A stretch of 64,000 nt of DNA from assembly GCF_007744075.1 (NCBI RefSeq), contig NZ_CP036266.1:3643748-3707747 (forward strand). Direction: 5' to 3'. The position numbers were made by a program, and so were the translations under genes. Of the stretch, positions 46,913 to 54,886 are shown one piece after another (the stretch's first letter is position 1; each line of letters starts with the position of its first letter). The stretch is from Gimesia chilikensis (GTDB lineage: Bacteria > Planctomycetota > Planctomycetia > Planctomycetales > Planctomycetaceae). The notes under the pieces are model-generated. The model worked only from the letters and a program-made list of their open reading frames with translations. It searched no databases and was not told the origin of the DNA.

Positions 46913-47860
46913 AGCAAAAGCTTTCTTCATCGCCTTAGCTGTAGTGGCGACGGCCTGATCGCCGGGCATTGCGCGGAGTGCTGCGTTGAAAGGTTCTGCT
47001 CTCACAGGGCCATCGTAGCGAATTTCGTTCAGGGAATTGAGGAATGTGGCCAGATCGATCACGCCGGTCGCCATGGGCAATTCACGTTTCTGATCAATCT
47101 GCTCATCGATTTCAAGCCCTTTCGGAGCGTCGTTCAGATCAACGGCAACGATCTGGTCGTTGGTCAGTGCCAGGATATCATCCTGCGTTTCATGTGCCGT
47201 GTACCAGTGCCAACTGTCCAGAATCAGTCCTGCCCCTTTGACGTCAATCGCGGCAATCAGTTCCTGGGTTTCGGGCAGGGAGTGAATGAACGGGTATTTT
47301 TTACTGGACCAGAGAGTTTTCGGGCCAACATATTCCAGCCCGAATCGGAGGCCATGGTCTGCCAGAATCTGTGTGACCGCTTTCAGGCGTTTGGCGTGAC
47401 GTTTGAAGTTGGCGTTATAGGTCAGTTCTGCATGCGTAGGCATCAGCCAGGTGCCTGTGCGAGTGACACCAGCCCGTTGAAGTGAGGATGCGTAGGCGGG
47501 AAGCGCCTGTAATCCCTGCTGGAATTTAGACTCATCGTTGCGAAAATCGACGGGCATCCCCGCGGCACTGAAAACCAGTTTTTTGCTCTTGAGTTCTGAA
47601 TTTAATTCGTCCAGTTGACTGTCGGTGAGTTTTCCCAGATACCCGGCATCAGGTACGACGGCTTCAAAGCCATATTTGTGTGCATAATCAATGGCCTGTC
47701 TCTGATCTGCTTTCACTCCAATCCGCCCGCAGGAGAGGTCAAGTTTCATTAAACGGGGTTCTGATTTTGTACTAAGTGCACTTGAAGCACTTTGAGAAAA
47801 AGCCCCCGTGAACAGAGTGGCAGTGGCTGTCTGGAGGAATGAGCGCCGGGAAAATAGCAT
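46901..47860 (-). CDS. Tat-exported sugar phosphate isomerase/epimerase-like TIM barrel
   Basis: A 319-residue protein with a Tat leader (SRRSFLQ, hydrophobic run to about residue 25) and a xylose-isomerase-like TIM barrel. Barrel landmarks are GFEAVVPDAGYLG, GLEYVGP with the glutamate at the metal site, DSWHWYTAHE and VRAEPFN near the end. Planctomycetes have many such exported barrels; substrates are not known, sugars or inositols being the usual guess. Its end overlaps the YdjY gene by 12 bases tail to tail. Confidence 0.87.
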   Translation of the reverse strand: MLFSRRSFLQTATATLFTGAFSQSASSALSTKSEPRLMKLDLSCGRIGVKADQRQAIDYAHKYGFEAVVPDAGYLGKLTDSQLDELNSELKSKKLVFSAAGMPVDFRNDESKFQQGLQALPAYASSLQRAGVTRTGTWLMPTHAELTYNANFKRHAKRLKAVTQILADHGLRFGLEYVGPKTLWSSKKYPFIHSLPETQELIAAIDVKGAGLILDSWHWYTAHETQDDILALTNDQIVAVDLNDAPKGLEIDEQIDQKRELPMATGVIDLATFLNSLNEIRYDGPVRAEPFNAALRAMPGDQAVATTAKAMKKAFALIS

Positions 47861-48507
47861 CTTGTTGTCCCTTTCGAAGGCAAAGACAGGGAATCCCTGT
47901 GGAGTGTTTTGTGAACTGTATGAATATAACTCATTCTAGATGAGCCTCTTAGAAAAATAAAATGTGTTTGATGTATTTTGGTGCTCTGACGGAGTTGTCA
48001 TCCGAATTCAGACGTTAATCCAACCTGTTAATATGGGGGCTTCTGGTTGAAAGTGTCAGTTTGATCTGATCTGAACCCTGTGGTCCGTCAGAACATGCAG
48101 GATTCAATGCAAGGGGCGAGTTTTGTTAATAATGCCCCGGGAAGGATGTCGATTTTTCTTTTATAACCACCCCCGAAATGATCAATGTCCACCCACAACA
48201 GTGAGGTTGTGGCAGATTCAGAGACTATCAGGATCGGGAATACGCAGATTGCGTAATGTTCTCCGGTTTTGAAACAGGGCCGTTTTGTCGATGAACGCTC
48301 CGATTTCAAATTGATGAGAGCACATACTTTTATGGGAACAAACATCCGTCAGACGCACAAAGGGAATACCGTGTGCTGGCTAGATCACATCACCACGACG
48401 GGCAAGCCCGAGCGACGTCTTTTCACGGATGAGTGGATCCCGGATCAAGGATTCAGTTCAGACAAGACGGTGCCTTGCAGTTTCTTAATGAAAAGGAACG
48501 GTACCGC
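47861..48507. other. Intergenic region between divergent genes
   Basis: This 647-base region is the longest gap in the window. It holds both promoters for the divergent neighbours. A 7-base-pair hairpin (CCACAAC / GTTGTGG) lies near 48190-48215. Short ORFs run through 48269-48511 but have no ribosome binding site or recognisable protein pattern. I see no tRNA or repeat. Confidence 0.45.
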
Positions 48508-49494
48508 ATGATGCGCATGCTTAAACACAGGTCCAAACAACAACTCCCGAACATGCTGGCTTCCGCCATTCTGTCTGCTGCGATTGGTGTGTTGTATTTC
48601 AGTTACGATCCATCTCCGGCTGACGCCGATCCCAACGATATGGCTGTGGTCGCTGCCCGACCGATTCCAGTTCCGGTGATTGCTTATAAACCAACGGAAT
48701 TTTCAGAATCCAATCAGGAAATTAAACAGGATGGTCAGGCACAGACTCAGCAGCAGCCAGGTACGTTAACCGGACGGATGGCTCTACTGATGAATCAGTT
48801 GTTGCTGGAAAAAGGCTGCCGTCTGTTGGATTCCGTCTCAGATTACACAACCACTTTCTCAAAGCAGGAATACGTGGGCGGTGCCCTCACCGAGAACCAG
48901 GTTATTAACCTGAAATGTCGCCACAAACCCTTCAGCGTTTATATGAAGTGGGTTGTGGGAGACAAAGGCCAGGAGCTGCTTTACGTTGATGGTGAAAATG
49001 ATCAGAAAATGCTGGTCAAGATGGGCGGTCTGAAAGGTCGTCTGATGCCTACGCTGAAACTGGATCCCCACGGATCGCTGGCTATGCAGGAATCACGTTA
49101 TCCTATTACCAAGGCCGGTATCCGAGCATTGGCCGAAGAAATCATTGGCTTTCGTAAGAAAGACCTCGCTGAGAATCTGAATACCGAATGTGTGATGCTC
49201 AGTAACCAGAAATTTGATGGTAAAGATTGCTACTGCTTTATCGCTCACTTTGCGAATGCAAAAGAATCACCGACCTATCGTAAGTCAGTGATTTATATTG
49301 ATCAGGAATCCTGCCTGCCTGTATTCGTTCGTGGATTTGGCTGGCCACGGGAAGAAATAGCTTCTGCCTCTCCCGAAGAACTGGATGAACAGACCCTGAT
49401 TGAGTCCTATTCATTTACTGATATCAATCTGAAATCAGAGCTGGCAACAGCTGATTTCAGCGAATCCAACTCTGATTATCGCTTCCGCCGCTAA
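48508..49494 (+). CDS. DUF1571 domain secreted protein
   Basis: A 328-residue protein with an N-terminal membrane segment (ILSAAIGVLYFSYDP, about residues 17-32), acting as signal or anchor. The folded part (from ~95: MNQLLLEKGCRLLDSVSDYTTTFSKQE, in pieces) matches DUF1571, a planctomycete/proteobacterial secreted domain resembling LolA-type beta-sheets; LIESYSFTDINL near the end is the family's closing segment. A lipoprotein-carrier-like role is a guess. I start at the ATG at 48508, with AAGGA about 11 bases upstream. ATG codons at 48511 and 48517 are close alternatives. Confidence 0.85.
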   Translation: MMRMLKHRSKQQLPNMLASAILSAAIGVLYFSYDPSPADADPNDMAVVAARPIPVPVIAYKPTEFSESNQEIKQDGQAQTQQQPGTLTGRMALLMNQLLLEKGCRLLDSVSDYTTTFSKQEYVGGALTENQVINLKCRHKPFSVYMKWVVGDKGQELLYVDGENDQKMLVKMGGLKGRLMPTLKLDPHGSLAMQESRYPITKAGIRALAEEIIGFRKKDLAENLNTECVMLSNQKFDGKDCYCFIAHFANAKESPTYRKSVIYIDQESCLPVFVRGFGWPREEIASASPEELDEQTLIESYSFTDINLKSELATADFSESNSDYRFRR

Positions 49495-49548
49495 GCGGAA
49501 ACGTTTCGAATAGATGAGTCGAGCATAATCGCCTGTCTTGAGCTCTTG

Positions 49549-50391
49549 TCAGAGCTTGAGATGGGCGATTGCTTCTTCCGGGGGCATGATATAGCTGAGA
49601 TAGAAGGGCCCGAACTCGGCGTACTTGGCAGAGGCCTTGTCGAACCGCATCGTGTACACGATTTCTTTAATCGGTTCTGGTGCCCTGCCCCACAGCGTGA
49701 CCCCCCATTCCCAGTCGTCAAAGCCGGTAGACGCTGTAATCACCTGGACGACCCGCCCCGCGAACTTCATGCCGCTCAGACCGTGTTCTGCCATCATGTG
49801 ATAACGGCTACTGAAGGGCTCCATGTACCAGTTCGCCCCGGGAACCCGTGATTTATTCATCGGGTAGAAAGTGCAGACGGGGAAGTCGGGAAATTCGGGA
49901 TACACCCGCTGTTGATTCATAGCTGGCAGACGTCCTTCGTAAGCCTTGAGCTTCGCCTGGAATGCCGGGCTGTCAGGATCAGTTCCCTCCTGCTTGAGTT
50001 TGTCCGCATACTGTTCCAGTGTAGGAACGTATTCGGAGATCTCCGTGAGCGACACAAAAGAATAGGTGGGAATGAGCGCGGGACCCACCCCACAGGATCG
50101 AATGGCATGTTTAATGCCATCGATCTTGATCGGATCCGGATCCATGATCAATACCTGCAGATCAGCTTTATGGCCGGTAACGACAGACGTTTGAATCCGT
50201 ACAGGAGCGTCTTCCTGATCGGGGTCCAGGATGGCTGCCAGTTCCCGACGACCGCTGTCGCGAGTGGACTGATCAAGCTGATTAAGGATTCCCTGATCGA
50301 CACGGTAATAAAGATGCAGGCAGTGCCAGCCTTCCGTCATGTTTGCTGTCGGATCAGGAAGTGGAGCAGATGTATGGGGAGGACGATTCAC
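49549..50391 (-). CDS. hemQ: Coproheme decarboxylase (HemQ/ChdC), chlorite dismutase family
   Basis: A 280-residue cytoplasmic heme enzyme. It turns coproheme III into heme b, the last step of the coproporphyrin-dependent route. Family markers are FYPMNKSR with the catalytic tyrosine (Y176), RYHMMAEHG with the proximal heme histidine (H203), and VQVITASTGFDDWEWGVTLW, a very conserved block. The usual chlorite-dismutase arginine is not seen at the distal site. Start is GTG at 50391 with AAGG upstream. The product is slightly longer at the N-terminus than common HemQ proteins. Confidence 0.92.
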   Translation of the reverse strand: MNRPPHTSAPLPDPTANMTEGWHCLHLYYRVDQGILNQLDQSTRDSGRRELAAILDPDQEDAPVRIQTSVVTGHKADLQVLIMDPDPIKIDGIKHAIRSCGVGPALIPTYSFVSLTEISEYVPTLEQYADKLKQEGTDPDSPAFQAKLKAYEGRLPAMNQQRVYPEFPDFPVCTFYPMNKSRVPGANWYMEPFSSRYHMMAEHGLSGMKFAGRVVQVITASTGFDDWEWGVTLWGRAPEPIKEIVYTMRFDKASAKYAEFGPFYLSYIMPPEEAIAHLKL

Positions 50392-50558
50392 GTCGAAAAA
50401 CCTTTAAGCTTGGAAACTCTATTTCTGTCTCATTATTGTAGCCTGCCAGAAACGTACTTTTTTCGTCTCAGGCAGAGTAAGTTGATTATAACGGCGCGCA
50501 CGCTCTGAGCAAACGCTGAGCGCGTCTGGTGATTGCCTGTATCCAGAAATCGCGACTT

Positions 50559-52661
50559 TTATTTTTCGATTCGCAGCTGTTTTTCCTGCCAGCCCATCTG
50601 TTTGCCAACCTGAATTGCATATTTCCAGTCCTGTGGATCAACCTGTTTGAGTATGACCGGCGTGCGACTGGCGGCCATGCTCAGAGCCTGTGGCAGGTCC
50701 AGGAATCGTAGAATGTTCAGGAGTGCAGGCCCCTGCTGATGCGATGCCGGCATGCCGGACAGTTCCAGCTGACTGATTCCTTGTTCGAACAGTGACGCAT
50801 ACAGACTGAGGGCAGCAGCTTCTCCGCTGGCCTTCAATGTCAGATTTGCCTTTTTGAATTCCGGCTGTGCCTTCAGTTGCTGAATCGCCTGGCGGATATC
50901 CCAGATCTGCATCCCTTCGAGTGACTGCCCCAGCAGATAGAAGCGGCGGCGGATCTGAACCTGTTTACGTGGATCCTGATTCCACTGATCCAGTCCCACG
51001 CCTCGTGGAGTGAAGAAAACCAGGGCCGTCTGATCCTGCTGCACACGCTGCTGCATCTCTTTATAGAGTGAGGAAGCTTTCTCGGGTGACTGCTTTGCGT
51101 CCTCTTTTGTAGAAAAGAGGGGAGCGAGTGCAGACTGGAATTGTTCCCACTCTGCCTGATTTAAGACATTCAGAGTGACTTCAGAGACGGTTTTTGAATA
51201 GTCCGGCAGAACGATGAACAGTTTCAGGGGGACATGTTTCTGACTCTCAAACGAAATAGTTTTCAGAGTAAGACCATCACGATGGCTGGTTTCTACCTTG
51301 ACGTTCGAATCGACCTTTTCCGGCCAGGCGCGGAAGGTTTTTTTGAGCAGCAGGTTTTTCCAATTTTCCGTCATCTGGTGCCATTCCGCCGAGTCCTGCG
51401 GGACCTCTGGTTTGGCTGTGGCGACGAACGATTCCTGGATTTTCGCATTTTTCTGATCTGCGGGCAGTTTCTTGAAGACACGTAATTCTTCAGGACTGTG
51501 AAACTTCGTGGCAGCCATCTCAATCAAGGAGTCATCCCCTTTCAGATAATGGTTGAACCAGCGAAACGCATGAATTCGCAGTTCCTGGGTATCCTTATGA
51601 GGTCCTTCTGTGATCTGCAGCCCGAGATGCTCCGGGACACCGTACAGTTCATAAATCTTCATGGTAGAGTTATAGACGTCAACCACGCCATCCAGGGGGA
51701 AGATACTGTCTTTGTCGGTGTTGGAAATCAACAGGGGCCGGGGAGCCACCAGGGCGGCGACCTGGGCGTAGTCCCACTGGTAAGTATTGACCATGAACAT
51801 GCAGTCGCAGTGTCCTTCGACTGCCCCGTCAATGACATAATTCTTTAGATTCGTAATGCCTGCTACCGGAACAGCTGCTTTGATGCGCTCGTCCAGGGCT
51901 GCGATCCACCAGCTGTAAGCGCCCCCACCGGAACGTCCAGTGACCCCGAGCTTATCTCCATCAACTTCGGGACGCGATTGCAGGTAGTCCAGAGCGCGAA
52001 TACAGTTCCAGGCTTCTACTCCAGCGGGCGTGTATCCCCGGGAGAGCCACCACCACATGCCTTCCCTGTAGGTACCATGGTGCAGCCCTTCGATTTCACC
52101 CAGTTGCAGAGTGTCAATCGTCAGGCAGACATAACCATTGCGGGCAAACCACTCGCCATGATGCTGGTAATGCACTTTGTTTCCGTAACTGATGCCATTC
52201 TTTTTGACGCCCCCGTGCCCACATACATACAGAATCGCGGGAACCTTACCTTCCTGTTTGAGAGGTCGATAGAGATTGCCGGTAACGTACAACCCGGGAC
52301 GCGACTGAAACGTGATGTTTTCAACGATGAATCCGTCGCTCTCGATCTTACCTGTGATTTCTGGTTTCAGATCTGTTTTGGGGGGAAGCGGCGAAAGTCC
52401 CAGCATTTCGAACAGCTGCTCTCGATATTGCTTTCGCTTTTGTTCCCAGGTCTTGAGGTCTTTGATGTCAGCCAGACTGCGATCAGCGAGACGCACTGCA
52501 TGAAGCTTGAAGTAGTCGCTCAGGTTTTGATCTGCCTGGGAGGGACCGAGCACTTTACGGCGGTCCTGTACTTTGTCTGCTGCCAGCGTCATGGTGGATT
52601 GCAGGAAGAGTCCGGCCAGGGTCAAAACGAGACAAGTTCGTCGGAAGGATGTGTGAGCCAT
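50559..52661 (-). CDS. Secreted alpha/beta hydrolase, acetylxylan esterase-like
   Basis: A 700-residue exported protein. Signal peptide at about residues 1-28 (LVLTLAGLFLQSTMTLAA). A first alpha/beta-hydrolase domain has GVTGRSGGGA (nucleophile), DKDSIFPLDG (acid) and EGPHKDTQ (base), close to the acetylxylan-esterase/prolyl-peptidase group (DLH-like). A second, hydrolase-like half (from about residue 430) lacks a clear catalytic set. Such planctomycete proteins probably split acyl groups or peptides from polysaccharides outside the cell. It is monocistronic. The long size is due to the second half. Confidence 0.87.
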   Translation of the reverse strand: MAHTSFRRTCLVLTLAGLFLQSTMTLAADKVQDRRKVLGPSQADQNLSDYFKLHAVRLADRSLADIKDLKTWEQKRKQYREQLFEMLGLSPLPPKTDLKPEITGKIESDGFIVENITFQSRPGLYVTGNLYRPLKQEGKVPAILYVCGHGGVKKNGISYGNKVHYQHHGEWFARNGYVCLTIDTLQLGEIEGLHHGTYREGMWWWLSRGYTPAGVEAWNCIRALDYLQSRPEVDGDKLGVTGRSGGGAYSWWIAALDERIKAAVPVAGITNLKNYVIDGAVEGHCDCMFMVNTYQWDYAQVAALVAPRPLLISNTDKDSIFPLDGVVDVYNSTMKIYELYGVPEHLGLQITEGPHKDTQELRIHAFRWFNHYLKGDDSLIEMAATKFHSPEELRVFKKLPADQKNAKIQESFVATAKPEVPQDSAEWHQMTENWKNLLLKKTFRAWPEKVDSNVKVETSHRDGLTLKTISFESQKHVPLKLFIVLPDYSKTVSEVTLNVLNQAEWEQFQSALAPLFSTKEDAKQSPEKASSLYKEMQQRVQQDQTALVFFTPRGVGLDQWNQDPRKQVQIRRRFYLLGQSLEGMQIWDIRQAIQQLKAQPEFKKANLTLKASGEAAALSLYASLFEQGISQLELSGMPASHQQGPALLNILRFLDLPQALSMAASRTPVILKQVDPQDWKYAIQVGKQMGWQEKQLRIEK

Positions 52662-52970
52662 GGTTAATCCTGTCGATGGTTGAGGGCGGGATTGGAGGGA
52701 GTCAGGGTTCGTTAATAATGCTTATTATTGTATCAGCGTTCAGACGCTTTGTCAGTCTTGGGCGTCTGATTCTCTGTTATCACTGATATTTCAGGTTTTG
52801 TCTGAATAAAAGCAGGTCAGCAGCACTCTTTCATGCAGAAACATGCATGGGGCTGCGAACCCCTGATGGGGCCTGATGGTCTTCCTGTTAGAGATTCTTC
52901 GGCAAACTGGTTTCCGGGCTGAAGAATGCGTTGTTGACCTTTCTGGAAATCAGACTGATGGAATACTCTG
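52662..52970. other. Intergenic region between divergent genes
   Basis: The 309-base gap holds both promoters of the esterase and the Clp-like gene. An 8-base-pair hairpin (TCAGACGC/GCGTCTGA, 52740-52769) lies in it, without a T-run. Nothing else stands out. No ribosome binding site is evident before the Clp-like start. Confidence 0.4.
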
Positions 52971-54836
52971 ATGTCAAAACAGACAAACAATCTGCAAACA
53001 GTGCTGAATAAATGGCTCGAGCGTGATCTGACAAAAGAAGCAGATACGGGGAAACTCTCTCCGGTGTTTCTGATGGATGACCTGGTTTGCGATGTGACCG
53101 ATATCATCAATGCAGACCGCTTCCCTATTTTGTATGGCGGGAGTGGTGTGGGAAAATCTTCGGTCATCCACAAGCTGGTAGCACTTTCAGCAGCTGGACA
53201 GGGGCCGGAAGCATTGCAGGGAACGCGGATTCTCAAACTCTCGTTTCGACGAGCCCTGGCCAGTCTCAAAAAAGAAGATCAGCTGCGCGGTGAATTTCAG
53301 AAACTGCTCGATCTGTTACTGGAAACAGATGAGAATATCGTTCCGTTTTTCTCTGACATGGAGATCCTGAACGACTATTATCTGCAGCCGTTATTACAGT
53401 CTTACGCCTATCAGACTCAGCGTCCCCTGCTGGCCGAAGGAGATCGGACCAGCGTGGAAGCGATGTTTGAAAACTATCCGGATCTGGAGAGCCACTTTGT
53501 CGCTCTGAAAGTTGATGAGCCGGACTTGTCAACGGCCCGACAGATTGTAAGCCACTGGTCTGAATATCAGCAAAAGACGGATCGGGTTCGGATTACGGAG
53601 ACCGCACAGGAAGAAGCATTGCTGTTATCGCACCGTTTTCTCTCCCGGCTGAATATGCCTCGGAAGGTGCTGGATCTGTTGAACCAGGTCAAGGTCGTGC
53701 GGAAAAAGGCCCGAAAAGTCAATGGACGGGATGTCATTGATAGGTTTCACCAGGTACACAAGGTTCCGTTGTCCCTGATTGATCCCGCAATCAAGCTCGA
53801 ACTGCAACAGGTACGAGCACACTTTGCTGAGTCTGTCCTGGGGCAGGATCAGGCTGTGGATGCGGTTGTGCGGATGATCGGTACGATTAAGGCGGGTTTG
53901 AGTGATATACGTCGTCCACTGGGAGCGTTCCTGTTCGCGGGACCGACGGGAGTGGGTAAAACGCATATCGCACAGAAACTGTCTGAATATCTGCTGGGAC
54001 GGCCGGACAGCATGGTTCGGTTGAATATGGCAGATTTCCAGACGGAAGTATCTGCCTTGACTTTGTTCGGTGATCCGGAGGCGTATGCGTTATCCAAACG
54101 CCAGGGACTACTGACCCAGCGTCTGCAGGGGCAGTCATTCACGGTGCTGTTACTGGATGAATTTGAGAAGTGTGCGCCGCCTGTCCTGGACCGCTTTATG
54201 CAGTTAATCGATGAAGGCTGTTTCATTAATGGAACGGGCGAGACGGTTTCCTGCCGTTCGACTGTGATTATTGCCACCACGAACGCGGGAGCTGAGCTTT
54301 ATCGTAAGAGTCTGATCGGTTTTGCAGACGGAGTGTCATCTCAATTAGAGATGGAACAGGCTATGCAGCGGCGGCTGATGGAACATTTCCGTTTCGAATT
54401 TTTGAATCGTTTTGACGAAATCGTGTATTTCCACGCGTTGAATGCGGGTCATATACGGGCAATTGCCGCTTGCGAGCTGGGTCTGTTACAGGATCGCATT
54501 GGTTTGAAGCGGCACCGGATTTCCATTCAGCCGGATCGGTCAATTCTGGACTGGCTGGCATTGAAAGGGTACGACCCTTACTTCGGTGCCCGTTTTTTAA
54601 GACGGACGATTGAGCGTTATGTCACCCCCGTGATTGCGGATGTGATTAACTCTCAATCATTGGAAAAAGGGACTACACTCGAACTCTCATTCGAGGGACA
54701 GCAGGTCGTGGTCCGTTTTGCCAGGAAACAGTCTGATGATTCGAACCGGGAGCAGACTGCCACGTTTGCGGGAAAACCCGTGGCTGAAAAGTCTTTGCCT
54801 GGTCGCAAGAAGGAACGATCGACTACAGCGGTCTGA
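52971..54836 (+). CDS. Clp-like AAA+ ATPase without N and M domains
   Basis: A 621-residue protein with two AAA+ modules as in ClpA/ClpB, but without the N-terminal domain and the middle coiled coil, so it is shorter than either (about 760-860 residues). Module 1 has Walker A GGSGVGKS (56-63), but its Walker B is weak (VPFFSDMEIL). Module 2 has GPTGVGKT, LLLDEFEK and the sensor TTNAG, then the C-terminal ClpB-D2-small domain (LKGYDPYFGARFLRRTIER). The pore-loop motif GYVGY of module 2 is replaced by DPEAYALSKRQG. It probably remodels proteins; a ClpP contact tripeptide is not seen. It starts at the ATG at 52971. It converges on the helicase gene. Confidence 0.88.
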   Translation: MSKQTNNLQTVLNKWLERDLTKEADTGKLSPVFLMDDLVCDVTDIINADRFPILYGGSGVGKSSVIHKLVALSAAGQGPEALQGTRILKLSFRRALASLKKEDQLRGEFQKLLDLLLETDENIVPFFSDMEILNDYYLQPLLQSYAYQTQRPLLAEGDRTSVEAMFENYPDLESHFVALKVDEPDLSTARQIVSHWSEYQQKTDRVRITETAQEEALLLSHRFLSRLNMPRKVLDLLNQVKVVRKKARKVNGRDVIDRFHQVHKVPLSLIDPAIKLELQQVRAHFAESVLGQDQAVDAVVRMIGTIKAGLSDIRRPLGAFLFAGPTGVGKTHIAQKLSEYLLGRPDSMVRLNMADFQTEVSALTLFGDPEAYALSKRQGLLTQRLQGQSFTVLLLDEFEKCAPPVLDRFMQLIDEGCFINGTGETVSCRSTVIIATTNAGAELYRKSLIGFADGVSSQLEMEQAMQRRLMEHFRFEFLNRFDEIVYFHALNAGHIRAIAACELGLLQDRIGLKRHRISIQPDRSILDWLALKGYDPYFGARFLRRTIERYVTPVIADVINSQSLEKGTTLELSFEGQQVVVRFARKQSDDSNREQTATFAGKPVAEKSLPGRKKERSTTAV

Positions 54837-54847
54837 ATCGAAGGACG

Positions 54848-54885
54848 CCGGTAGGCCATACTCAAGTGTGGCCTACCGGTTTATT
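54848..54885. terminator. Bidirectional hairpin terminator between Clp-like and helicase genes
   Basis: A 14-base-pair stem with one mismatch (54848-54861 with 54866-54879) around a TCAA loop lies 12 bases after the Clp-like stop and is followed by TTTATTCTT. It ends transcription for the plus strand and probably for the convergent minus-strand unit as well. Confidence 0.75.
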
Positions 54886-54886
54886 C

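Noticed and set aside
48269..48511. Short plus-strand ORF in the 647-base gap upstream of the DUF1571 gene
   Set aside because: No ribosome binding site, no protein pattern, and it ends next to the better supported start.
52740..52769. TCAGACGC/GCGTCTGA hairpin as a terminator
   Set aside because: There is no T-run and it lies between divergent genes, where a terminator is not expected.
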